Positions 35,363 through 46,648 of a stretch of 64,000 bases of DNA are shown here, piece by piece. Numbering within the stretch: position 1 is the stretch's first letter; each line of letters starts with the position of its first letter. The stretch is from a virus. The DNA is taken from positions 1 to 64,000 of the IMG/VR virus record IMGVR_UViG_3300021197_000993; one strand, given 5' to 3'. The notes under the pieces are model-generated. The model saw only the letters and a list, made by a program, of their open reading frames with translations. It made no database searches and was not told the origin of the DNA. Position numbers and translations under genes: made by a program.

Positions 35363-35625
35363 ACCACCTCCTCCGTTTTCGCGAGGTTGTAGTCCATAGG
35401 CTTCTTACACGCACCGCACCGTTCAAGGTAGCAAAAATGAAGCATGCCGCAATGACGGCAACGAGTTCCGGAACCGATGTTTACAATATCTCGGATGTTG
35501 CGCGTCTTCATGTTTTGACGCTTGATAACACCCTTCAACTTGTCGCGCTCATCGCGCTTAACCATTGACTCTTCGGCTTTACGCCAGCCCTGTTTTTCAA
35601 GTCGTTGCAATTCAGTCAAGTCCAT
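35359..35625 (-). CDS. zinc-ribbon protein in the head-decoration cluster
   Basis: This is a ~88-residue protein. A basic helical N-terminal half (LTELQRLEKQGWRKAEESM, then DKLKGVIKRQNMKTRN) is followed by a treble-clef-like zinc ribbon: CRHCGMLHFCYLERCGACKK. The ATG at 35625 is preferred because GAGGTG lies six bases upstream; a GTG at 35634 would add three residues. It is coupled by ATGA to the next gene. It could be a structural protein stabilised by zinc, or a nucleic-acid binder. Confidence 0.65.
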   Translation of the reverse strand: MDLTELQRLEKQGWRKAEESMVKRDERDKLKGVIKRQNMKTRNIRDIVNIGSGTRCRHCGMLHFCYLERCGACKKPMDYNLAKTEEVV

Positions 35626-35635
35626 GTCGCTCACC

Positions 35636-35809
35636 TCACGAGGTGACGACTACGACATATAAATTGCCCTGCAAAGTGTAAGAGGTGATTGCTTCAACCG
35701 TCTTTCCGTTGGTGTAGTCATCAAGAACCTTCTGCGCTCCACCGGCCACAGCCGCGCCTGTTTCGCAACCCTCGTTGGGTGTGAACTCAAACACTTTTGT
35801 ATCGGACAA
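35636..35809 (-). CDS. 57-residue protein with TTG start
   Basis: This was read directly from the gap between neighbours. TTG at 35807-35809 follows GAGGTGATTCACC, and the frame ends TGA 35636-35638, just before the zinc-ribbon gene. The product starts SDTKVFEFTPNEGCETGAA, continues QKVLDDYTNGKTVEAITSYT and ends LYVVVVTS. It looks like a small compact alpha/beta protein. It sits among capsid-decoration genes. No family is recognised. Confidence 0.55.
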   Translation of the reverse strand: MSDTKVFEFTPNEGCETGAAVAGGAQKVLDDYTNGKTVEAITSYTLQGNLYVVVVTS

Positions 35810-35820
35810 GGTGAATCACC

Positions 35821-36105
35821 TCATCGCCGTCCAATGACAGTCCACTTTCCTGTGTTTCCGCTTACGCAGTCAATTGTCAAAGTTGTAGCCGCGGTAATCA
35901 AACCAAGCGCACCATCAACACCGCCACCGGTCACATCACCAAGAGTGTCGCCATTTACTTGCGCACTCAAGATGTTGCTAAGGTGGGATGATAGGTCAAT
36001 TGCGCCAGTTGTCGCGCTATCCGCGTTGAATGTTCCGCTGAGAAGAACCAAATCTCCAATACTGTGTGGTCGGTTATCAATTGTTGAACTAAATGCCATA
36101 ATCAT
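35821..36105 (-). CDS. small head-decoration-type protein
   Basis: This is a 94-residue beta-rich protein (GDLVLLSGTFNADSATTGAI, then SNILSAQVNGDTLGDVTGGG, ending TLTIDCVSGNTGKWTVIGRR). The pattern of short strands with a C-terminal Thr-rich sheet is typical of small capsid or tail decoration proteins. ATG 36105 forms an ATGA overlap with the preceding stop; an in-frame ATG at 36099 is an alternative. Role assigned by position next to the major capsid gene cluster. Confidence 0.5.
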   Translation of the reverse strand: MIMAFSSTIDNRPHSIGDLVLLSGTFNADSATTGAIDLSSHLSNILSAQVNGDTLGDVTGGGVDGALGLITAATTLTIDCVSGNTGKWTVIGRR

Positions 36106-36488
36106 TCATCTCCTGTTGTTTGTGCTTCTTCGCCATCGGTTAAAGACTCTTCGGGTGGATTAAGGTGCGCCTCAATTGCCGCGAGCAACTTCTTCTTTGT
36201 GGATAGTGAAGATGAGGCAATGCCTTTCTCCTCCATCCACGAGAGGATGTCGCCTTTGGTCCAACCCATGTCGGGGAGGCCATCATCGCCTTCATCAACG
36301 GTCTTTTCGGCCTCTTTGAAGGTGTATCCTTCAATTCGGAACTCCGGTCCGTCAATAGCCACGCGATGTGCTTCAAGCCATTCAGCCGAAACTTCGCGTG
36401 GTTTACCCCAAGCCCACCAACCTAAGCGTCCACAGTTCGCACCAGTGCGTCGTGGTCCTCGGTAGGTAATCGTAGGCAGAAGAATCAC
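36102..36488 (-). CDS. HeH/SAP-like domain protein in the capsid cluster
   Basis: The start is uncertain. The frame is open to 36518, but GAGGTG near 36486-36491 suggests initiation at or just after it: GTG 36488, or a CTG at 36479. The N-terminal part is aromatic and basic (YRGPRRTGANCGRLGWWAWG). Residues toward the end (GWTKGDILSWMEEKGIASSS and TKKKLLAAIEAHL) form a helix-extension-helix or SAP-like motif often seen in small proteins beside phage capsid genes. The tail is acidic. Probable role is in head structure; direct evidence is limited. Confidence 0.5.
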   Translation of the reverse strand: MILLPTITYRGPRRTGANCGRLGWWAWGKPREVSAEWLEAHRVAIDGPEFRIEGYTFKEAEKTVDEGDDGLPDMGWTKGDILSWMEEKGIASSSLSTKKKLLAAIEAHLNPPEESLTDGEEAQTTGDE

Positions 36489-36489
36489 C

Positions 36490-36951
36490 TCAAACCACAA
36501 GCAGTAGCAGTTCAGCACCAGTCGTATCGTCGGTCACGCCGTCGCTGGATAGTTCAACATCAAAGGTCAAAACAAGCGCGCTGGTCTTGGTCACACCAAG
36601 AGAAGCGGTTGCGTCAACTTGTGAGGTATAAACACCAAGAATGGTGCTGATACCTGCGCCACCAGCGTCCTGTGTAGGGTCGTTGGAGAGCGTAAGCGTG
36701 TTGCCTTCGGTAAGCGCGCCACTCATGGTAAGACCAATCAGTCGCGGGCTTTGGTGAGAGTTCGTTCCGTCGCTTTGTCGTGGTTCAAAAGGCGTAAGAG
36801 TTCCGGGGTAAGTCCCGGCTCCACCTGCCAGCCATGTCGTGCTGTCGTTGTTGCTCGCACCTGCTTGCATTTCAATGTCAAAGTTCACTGCCGTAGTAGC
36901 GGTTCCGCTACAAACATATCGTATTCCTCGGTTGTCTTTTGTCGTTGCCAT
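36490..36951 (-). CDS. capsid decoration-type protein
   Basis: This is a 153-residue beta-rich, Thr/Gly/Ala-rich protein next to the major capsid gene. Strands alternate with loops (YVCSGTATTAVNFDIEMQAG, then LIGLTMSGALTEGNTLTLS, ending ALVLTFDVELSSDG and LLLLVV). Size and position suggest a trimeric decoration protein that cements the shell. The family was not recognised, so this is inference from gene order and composition. Confidence 0.5.
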   Translation of the reverse strand: MATTKDNRGIRYVCSGTATTAVNFDIEMQAGASNNDSTTWLAGGAGTYPGTLTPFEPRQSDGTNSHQSPRLIGLTMSGALTEGNTLTLSNDPTQDAGGAGISTILGVYTSQVDATASLGVTKTSALVLTFDVELSSDGVTDDTTGAELLLLVV

Positions 36952-36962
36952 ATCTCATCACC

Positions 36963-38110
36963 TCATTGTAGGTCGCGAATGCTCCCGCTTGCGCCAAAGA
37001 ATGAACACCAAAGTTCACCCATTGTTCGGTAAAGCCCCTCTTGTCCAAGACGGTTAATCGCGAATGGGTCGCCAGTCTCAATACCGCTTTCGTAGTATTG
37101 GGTTGGGATTGCGGTTTGGAACCACAAGTAGTCAGTGTCCAAGTAGTAGATACGCGACAGACTACCTGCGCCTTCGTCGGGCATATCCTTGGTTGGAATC
37201 ATTGGGACACCGTTGTAGGTTGCGACGATGAACCCAGCCTCAAGACCGGGGACACCCTTCACACCGTTGAAGGTAGGAGTCACGCGCTTGCTGTCCATGA
37301 ATCGCTGTTGCGATTGGAGCAATTGCTGAACGCGCATCAAAGTGTCGTAGCCCGTAAGCATAACCTTCGGGTTGCCACCACGAGTCCAAAGTTGCTGGAA
37401 CAATCCGTCCATTTGGTTGAGGGACAGGTTGCGGTTCGCGCTGGTAGCGTCAACATCAACTTCTGCGCTGTGGAAAGCGGCAGAACCATCGCGAGTGATG
37501 GAATACATGTCGTGCTTGGTCAGCGAAGTGGTGATGTGGTTGGTTCCCGTCGTCATCTTGTCCGGGTCGGAAGTGATTCGGTCAAGTGATTCAAAGTCGT
37601 TGCCAGCGGTTGTGTCAACATCCTCAAGAAGCATACGGTTGATGTGTTCTGCGTGGTGCTTACCCATTTCTTCTTTGAGAACGGTTCGCACATCGCCAAG
37701 TCCGTCGTCCTTGTCGGAAAGGAACATGCTCACTTCGGACAGGTCAAAAGTGTGCGCGACAGTCTTTGGCTTTGCGGCCACATGTAGGAACTCCGGCTTG
37801 GTGGTGTCGGGAAGAACGCCGTTCTCCGCGATACCGCCACCCTTGGTGAAGGATGCGCGCTCCGTGAGGATTCGCCATCCACTTCGTTCCCAAGGCTTCT
37901 TTGGTAGAATTGAAAATGCATTGAACTCTTGGTTCAACTGCGACCATACTTTGCGACCGTAGATTGCTTGGTATGTTCCTGCGGTAGTGGACAACAAAGG
38001 CGCGTCAGCCTTCAAAATGTCTCCGCTTCCGTAGGTGTATCCTGTTTGAGAAGCACCACCGTAGTAGTATCGCTCCATGTCTTGCACTGTTCTTACATAA
38101 TCTCTTGCCA

Positions 38111-38111
<1 letters not shown>
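36963..38111 (-). CDS. major capsid protein (HK97 fold)
   Basis: This is a 382-residue protein directly after the protease-scaffold gene. It contains an N-arm, an E-loop-like segment (RSGWRILTERASFTKGGGIA), a spine-helix region (LSDKDDGLGDVRTVLKEEMG and HHAEHINRMLLEDV), and the P/A-domain pattern PKVMLTGYDTLMRVQQLLQ with VPMIPTKDMP. It ends in a typical YYLDTDYLWF and MGELWCSFFG. No delta domain is attached; scaffolding is supplied by the protease gene. It overlaps that gene by one base (TGATG). Confidence 0.85.
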
Positions 38112-39555
<1,444 letters not shown>

Positions 39556-39559
<4 letters not shown>

Positions 39560-42500
39560 CCTATATCAAGTGAATTGCTCTCAACAACGATAACACCGTC
39601 GTCTTCAAGCGTCGCGCTTTCGCCTTGATTGGTTCGCAGTCGCTTGGTTTTCTTGGCTGTTGCTGGCTTCAACTCATCGTCGGCTCGCGCTTGAGGGTCA
39701 AAATCCGGCATAGTGTTGTCGCGGATATTCTGCGTTGGTCCTCGCGGAGACTCGTCGGGTGTCGCATAATCCATACCTAACCCCTGCACACCAGTGCTGG
39801 TGATTTTTTCTTTAGAGAGATGTTCCAGCCCGCGCTCAATCAATTCAAGTCCACGCTTGATAACTTCTTCTTCTTCTTCAAGAACCTTCTTCGGTTTTTT
39901 TACATGACCCGCGGGTGCTTCGGGTTGCACCTCATCATATTCCGGTTCTTCAACATCCTCTTCTTTCAACAACCAAGCCGCTTTTGAAATCCAATACGCT
40001 TCTTGGTCTTGCGCTAATCGCACAAGATACTCGTTGCCCCATACTGATGATTGCGGTTCTACATACCAAAGACCGTCTTGTTTGCGCGTTTTACAAATAA
40101 CTTCATCATCAAACGCAGTGAAGCGGATGGTGATGTTGCCTTTCTTCATAGATACCTGTTGAGGCACATGATGTTCACCCGACATGATAGCAAGAGTTTC
40201 TACGCTGTTCGCGGCAAACGGTTCGTTGTCGGTGATTTTCGCGGAGCGGATGCGGTAGACGGGGTGTTCTTTCTTTGATGATACACTCACACCTGTGCAA
40301 CGAACAGTAGCAAAATCGCCTACCTTCAACCCGCGTGGACCTTTCGCGCTACCTACATTCATGTAGTGTTCATCACCAACTTGTTGTGCGCGCTTACCGT
40401 AATGTTCGGGATGCATGAGTGGTCCGACACCAACACCATAGGTTGTGCCGGATGCTGACAAAACGATAACATCTACCATTTTCTCTTTGCTCAATAGCAC
40501 CCACTTAGGATGGCGCGATTCTCCTTTCATGTAAGTTGCATTAGCGTCGCGAAGAAGAATGTCAATGTTGTTTTCTTTTTGCAATCCTTCAATAGCGACT
40601 TGCAATCCTTCGTCGTCGCTACGCTTTGTGTTGATAGGTTCGGGCATTTTGATATGCTCACTGGATTCATATTGAGAGCGGAGATGGCGAATCCGGTCTT
40701 TGGTTGGCATATTATGTGTGTCTTCATCAGCAGTCTTGAGGAGGTCAAGAATCGTCATCACTCCATCATGAATAATCGCGTGAACCGTGAAGTCTTTCTC
40801 GTAAACTTTTTCCGCTTCCTCCAAAATAGCCTCATCCAACTTCACCTCTCCATCAATACCGTATGCGGTGATACCTTTTTTGTCTTTGGTTGCAATCACA
40901 TGTTCGCCTTGTGGGTAGAGTGAAATGACCCAATCGCCTGTAAATCCGCGCAAATGTTGCATGTCATCTAAATCAAAAATGCGATGCATAAACTTCACAG
41001 GTTGCGGTTTTCCATCATCCTTGATGAGCAATGTGTCATCAAGCGCGACATCAAGAAGGTGAGAAGAATAGGTGAAGATGCTTTCATCATTCGCGCCCAT
41101 CTCATCTTCTGCAAATGTTGTAGCCGCGTTGATACCTTGTCCCAACCGCATGTTGGTGTTTGCACCTTGATACGCTTGGTAATTGAAGTAATTCATGGGT
41201 TTTGATACATCCAGTTGAGGGAGGTCGGGATTTGCGTGCTTCATGTGCCGAATGTTCATCCTCAACATTTGAGGTGATGGTGCGTTGAAAGTGTGCAAAT
41301 CGTCTGTTTCAAACACAATTTTTCCGTCTCCCAAAAAGTGAGGTTGGTGAACAAACGGTGGAGAGCGAGTTCCTTCAATACCGTAGTTGAACTTTCCTTC
41401 ATGACAGGTATTGATAGGAGTTGCGTGAGCGTTGTTCATGTTGTAGCCACCCATGACGGTTTGCGGTTCGGGTTCAGTTGAACTTTCGTCAAGAAGTTGT
41501 GTGCCTGTTTTGTCGTGAAGAAGTGCCGCGATGTTTTCAAGCGAGTTTGGTTTGTTGAAGTTCATCATACGCTTCAACGATTTTGTATCCATCGCGCCTC
41601 GTTGTATTCCGAAGTTTCTCATGCGTTTGAAATCCATCGCAATGTCGCTACCTCGTTGAGTGGCTTTACCTGCATGTTTCAACACATTGACGATTGCCTC
41701 GCGTTCACGCTTCATGCTGATTGGTTTCATTTTTCTTTTACCCATAAGCACACTTTCACCACCGCTGGTGCATGAATCATCTGCTATGTCATGAAAGATG
41801 CCGCCATCATTGAATGCAAATCTGCTTCCTCCGCGCTTCAATCCTTGGCCTTGTAGTTGCTCATAAAGAATTGATTGTAGATTACCGCGAATAGGTTTAC
41901 CTTTCAAGTCGTGAGGATGATAACGAGCCATGAACGCTTTTTCAAAACCAACACCTTCTTGAGCGTCTGCGGCTTTTTTCACATTCTCCATCACTGCATC
42001 AAATATCTCAACATCCTCATCACTTACGCCGCTACCTTCACGCCGAGCGAGTTTGCTCGCGGCTTCGTGTCCTCTTGGTTGAACACCACCGAATTGCCTA
42101 TCAAGGGCTTTTTCAGCCATATCTGTTGAACCTTTGTGTTTCTCGCGAGAGACATGTAGATTCGCAAGGTTGTCTTTTTCATCATCACTAAGGTAGTCAA
42201 AGGGGATGTTTTGTCCACCGTAGAATATACCGTTCTCAAACACTTGACCGCGCGTGTCGGGGTCAAGCATAGCAATTTGTTCAGCAAGTTTCAGCGTGTA
42301 AGCAGTCGCGGCGTAGGCTTTGTCGTTGCCTTCGGTGAATACATTGGGGAATAATTTCTCAATCGCGGGGCGAATTGCTTTGAAGATTTTTGCAGTTGCG
42401 TTGACTGTTTGCACCTCATTGCGTAATCGTTTATCTTCGTTATTGAAAACAGCCTCACCACCATCTTCGGGTGGAGTAGCGCGACGAACTTGAGATAATT

Positions 42501-45500
42501 TTTGTTCAATCAATTCTTTGGTGTTGTTATCACCACTTTTTTCTGCGAAACGCATTGCTTTCGCCAACTGCGCTTTCATAATAGACGCGAGATACGACGG
42601 TGAAGGGGCAACAACAAGAGATGAAACTGCGGGTTCTTCTTCTGTTCCGTGTTGATGCAACGAAGAGAGAGGCACACCGTCGTCGTTGTCAAGTCTTTCC
42701 TTCATTTGGATAAACTGTTCAAGTTCGTTCGCGCGCTCTCCTCTTGTGTTTTCATCCTTAGCGTTGAGGTATTGCATATCAAGCGTTTTGAGTTCTTGCA
42801 ACAATGCTCGTCGCGTGCGTATGTTTGATGATTGAGTAGGAGGGAGTGAATACGGTTCACTCATTTTAAATTGATTTTGAATGTAATCATCAAGGTCCTC
42901 TTTGAAATAAATTGCAAGTTGAGACGGAGGTTCACGGTCGCGCACAATGTCATTTACCATATCCTTACCAGTCCGACCACCTTCACCGATAACATCCCTG
43001 TGATTCATTTGTTTTAGCGCGGAAAAACGGTCTTCGTGGTCTTCGCGCAACAAGTCTTCAAATTGCTTTTGGTCTGCTTCATCAAACTCATGGAGAGGTA
43101 GATGTGAACCATGCAAAAGAAAGTCAATGAGTAAACGGTCTATGTGAGGCATTGTTCCTTTCTCATATCCAAACTTTCGCGCTTCATCACTCTTTTTTTG
43201 GTCGTGATAACCCGGAGCGTGCCGAGCCTCGTAGAGTTTTTTACCGCCCTTTTTTTGTGAGCGAATGCGCTCTTTTCTCAACCCCAGCATAGGCGTGTCA
43301 AGAGCAACACGCGAACCACGCCTTCTTTTACCGTCAAGGCTCAAGAAACCTACAAAGTCATCCATGTCGCCGCTGTTCAAAAAATCACTGTGCGCCATGT
43401 AAAATGAGTGTAAACCCGCTGTGGATGGTGTTCTTGGTGAAGGCATATCCTTGATGTAATCCTCAAGTGCTTCTTTAGGTGTAGTCCCATCCATGTCCGA
43501 TACCACACCTTTTCCTTTAGAATCAAGTGCTTCTTCAAGCGAGAGGTTTTGTCGCGGCATGTCAAGTTGAACTGCTTTACCGCTCTTGAATTGCTCAATC
43601 AATTTTTCCGCGTCTTCATCATCGCGAGACTCCAACGCATTTTCTAAATCAAGAAGCAATGAACCGTCTACATCCTTCGCTGGGTCGTAAACATCTTTCT
43701 GTTCAACAGTTCTTTTTGAGCCGGTAGCGTCTCGCTCCGGACGCGAAGGTATCAAAAATGTGCGTTGTGATAACGGCGCGCGGAACACATTACCAAATCC
43801 TTCGTCGTAAGCGTTTTGCACATCACCTGTTTCACCACTGTTGTTCCCGCGGCGGCTACCAACACCCTGCATGACGATACCAAGCGGTGAGGGTTCAGCG
43901 AACTGTGGCTCTTCAAGCATGTCAAACTCATCTGCGGTGTTATGCGTGTGCGTGTATCCTTGAACACTTTCACGCAATAAATCACCAAACTCTTGTTGTC
44001 CGTAAGCAATCAGTGTGCGTTCAGCGATACGCTCCGACTCATCATCAGTAAAGAAGTTGTGAAGATTCAAACTGCGCAAATCGGGAGGTTTCTCTTTCAT
44101 GTGAATAGTATCACCATGCTCACCTCGCTTGATGTGCGGATAGCGACCACCGTCTTCAACAATTTCAGCATCGTGTTCATCAGCGTATCGTTTTGCTAAA
44201 TTGTTGAAGTTGACATATTCAACAGCGCGCTCAATGGTTTCGGGTGCTAATCCTTGCCAGTTGTTTTCTTTCAACTGCTCTTTCATTTTTTGACTTCGTT
44301 TTTCAATATCAGTCGCAATCGTTTCTTTGTATTTTTTAGTGTAATGATTGGGTAGCGTTTGGTTGTATCCGTTTCGCCCAGCCCCACCAGCGTAAAGAGT
44401 GTCAATCATGTTATCCATGAGATAAGCGTGGTTTGCCATGTAGCCGCGCATATCGCTACCATATTGTCGGTTGGCGAAAAATGAGTCATCAATTTTACCC
44501 TCGCTGTTTGTCCCACCGTTCGTGACCAGCATCCACTTCATGATGTTGTAGATTTGGCTATACGGGAGCATAGCGATACCTAAACGATAAGCGTCAATAC
44601 CAACGCGACCAAAATTGCGTTCACCTTCTTTCGGCACACGGCGTTGGTCATTGTATTTGTCAGCCATCTTTCTCAACCGTTGCACAGGAGATTCTTTTTC
44701 ATCCTCGTAAACTTGACGAGGCATACCATCATCTTTGAACAAAACTTTCATCACTTCGTCGCGAGGTATGCCTTCATTCTCCCAATTTTTGACGCGAATA
44801 TAATGATTGATGGCTTCCGGGTCTGTGAAAAACTTCTGCATTTCGGGGAACTTTTCAAGGTATGCGCGCTTGAAATCGTCGTAGCCGATGTTGAAGAGAC
44901 GCATCATGGTCGCGTTATTGCCGACCCAATCGGAAAACATGTGTGGTTCTTTTGCTTTCGGATGCATACCTTTCGCGGTCTTCACCATTGCTTTATGCAA
45001 TCGTTCAGCATTCTCACCTTTACCTCCAAACAAATATCGCGTAAGATGTTGAAAGACAGGCATCTCACCATACGATGCTTTTCCTTCGCGTTGAGGGAAC
45101 AGATTTGCCGCATCAAGTTTAGAATGAGAGCCAACAACATCACCATCTCGTTCCGGGTTTTGCATCGTGTGCATACGCCAACCAACATACTTGCGAACAA
45201 TTTTGTCAAGGGGGAGTTCGTCTTCATCCTTAAACGCGACTTTGATTGCATTAAGAAGTTCCTTTTCATTGAATACGGGAATCTGTTTGTAATGACGAGC
45301 GGGTGCGCGCTCTTGGAGGGTATCTCCACGCGGAGATGAAAAAATATCCTTCGTTGCTGATGTGGATTGCGACATCACTGTGGAGGGTTTGAGATATTCT
45401 TCGGCCTCATTCTTCAACAGAATACGCGTGAATCCGTTGTTTTCTAAGTTGTTTGCACTTAGCAAAACATTGACCGCTTCTTCGCGTGCGTCTTCTTTGT

Positions 45501-45564
45501 TGATGACGGCATTGATGAACTCATTCATCACACGGCGATGATATTGACCAGCGTCTTCGCGCAC
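39556..45564 (-). CDS. 2002-residue head-region protein with a ligase-like C-terminal region
   Basis: This is a very large helical protein between small head genes and the protease. Residues 1-~1500 are charged, with no family I recognise. Residues ~1535-1830 resemble a degenerate ATP-dependent DNA ligase core: GFTGDWVISLYPQGEHV (near motif I), FTVHAIIHDGVMTILDLL (motifs III-IIIa), a DRIRHLRSQYE helix, WVLLSKEKMVDVIVL (motif V) and a following OB-fold-like strand set (GLKVGDFATVRCTGVSVS). The nucleotide-accepting Lys of KxDG is not evident, so ligase activity is doubtful. A late AAWLLKEED resembles the AWxLLK tag. The GTG start at 45564 follows GAGGTGA. It could be an injected or inner-head protein; that is inference. 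Confidence 0.6.
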
Positions 45565-45575
45565 ACTTCATCACC

Positions 45576-45926
45576 TCAAGAGTAGTCGGTGATGGTATAT
45601 GCTCCGGCTGGGTTTTTATCGGACGGGTCGCCTTTCTTGTTCTCGCGTGCCTCAAGTGGATATGGATAGCCGATTGGAGTCAAAGTGATGTTCTCCGTCT
45701 TTGGGTTGTCTTTCTTGACATCCTCAACCGTGATTCGTCGTTGATTGGTGTCGTAATACCCTGTGCGGACTGGCTCACTGCCTGTGACATTTGCAAAAAG
45801 GTCGCCACTTTCTGTTCCGAAGTCTTTCGTTTCTTTGTCAACTTTGGCAATCAATTCATTTGCCTCTTTGATGATTTCATCTACATCGGGGGCAAGTTGC
45901 CCTGCTTCAACTTTCATTGGCTTCAT
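45576..45926 (-). CDS. small acidic head-region protein
   Basis: This is a 116-residue protein. A helical acidic N-terminal half (PDVDEIIKEANELIAKVDKE) is followed by a likely extended C-terminal half (RRITVEDVKKDNPKTENITL and YPYPLEARENKKGDP). No family is recognised. ATG 45926 makes an ATGA overlap with the previous gene. It is placed between scaffold-like small proteins and the 2002-residue protein, so it is probably part of the head. Confidence 0.5.
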   Translation of the reverse strand: MKPMKVEAGQLAPDVDEIIKEANELIAKVDKETKDFGTESGDLFANVTGSEPVRTGYYDTNQRRITVEDVKKDNPKTENITLTPIGYPYPLEARENKKGDPSDKNPAGAYTITDYS

Positions 45927-46276
45927 TGGTCAATCCTCCTTCCTTCTGCTTGCGCGGCTGTGTCAGCCATTGCGTGAATCTCATCCCATGACATCTCATG
46001 CCATTCTTCATTTGACGCTGGCATATTCATACCAGCATCGTCAATAGCGGCGGCGGCTTTGCTGATAACTGAATCGCGGTCGCCTCGTAGTGGGTCGCCC
46101 CAAACATCCTCGTTTGCGGGAGTGTTGGCGCGAACGAATCCAGCGCGCTTAAGAAGAAGTTCGGGAGTGTCCATGCTTTTTCGCATAGCGTTGATTTCAG
46201 CATCCATAGTCTCCATTTTGCTGATGAGTGCTTTCATCAGCATCATAGCGTCTCCGGATTCTTCCGACACGCTCAC
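45923..46276 (-). CDS. small helical protein sharing the scaffold's C-terminal motif
   Basis: This is a 117-residue protein with a GTG start at 46276. The N-terminal part is a Met-rich helix or coiled coil (AMMLMKALISKMETMDAEIN). The C-terminus, EEWHEMSWDEIHAMADTAA, matches the last residues of the protease-scaffold protein (MSWDDVHRLAGKAL). A shared ending suggests that both bind the same partner, such as the portal or capsid protein. It lies in the portal-to-capsid interval. Otherwise unknown. Confidence 0.55.
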   Translation of the reverse strand: MSVSEESGDAMMLMKALISKMETMDAEINAMRKSMDTPELLLKRAGFVRANTPANEDVWGDPLRGDRDSVISKAAAAIDDAGMNMPASNEEWHEMSWDEIHAMADTAAQAEGRRIDQ

Positions 46277-46617
46277 ACCTGTCCTTGCTTCTTGAAGTGG
46301 CTACCGATTCGGTCGGGGCCGATGTAGCCCATTGGTCGGTCATTAGATTTCGCGATAACACCTTGAGTGCTGTTGAATTGCATGACAGGCGCGCCACCAG
46401 CGAACATATCGTTGACACCAAGAATGCGGTCATTTTGACCGGTTTGTGATTTGTAGATTTGACCGACATCATCCGCGAGATAATCGCTGGTTGATTGAAT
46501 ACTTCGTAGGAATTGTTCGGCTGATACAAGGTCGTTGTTCGCGAGTGCAACCTTAAACTCCGACACAGCGGTTTCAAGTTTGCGCACCATCGGGTCCATC
46601 TTCTGCAATAGGCTCAT
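46273..46617 (-). CDS. small head-region protein
   Basis: This is a 114-residue protein of unknown family just downstream of the portal. The first two thirds are helical (MVRKLETAVSEFKVALANND, then AEQFLRSIQSTSDYLADDVG), and the rest is extended and Gly/Pro-rich (GGAPVMQFNSTQG, then GYIGPDRIGSHFKKQG). It is coupled to the next gene by a GTGA overlap. It could be a scaffold accessory or head plug protein; only position supports this. Confidence 0.5.
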   Translation of the reverse strand: MSLLQKMDPMVRKLETAVSEFKVALANNDLVSAEQFLRSIQSTSDYLADDVGQIYKSQTGQNDRILGVNDMFAGGAPVMQFNSTQGVIAKSNDRPMGYIGPDRIGSHFKKQGQV

Positions 46618-46648
46618 GGCTCCGACGAAGACGCATCACCACTTTAAC

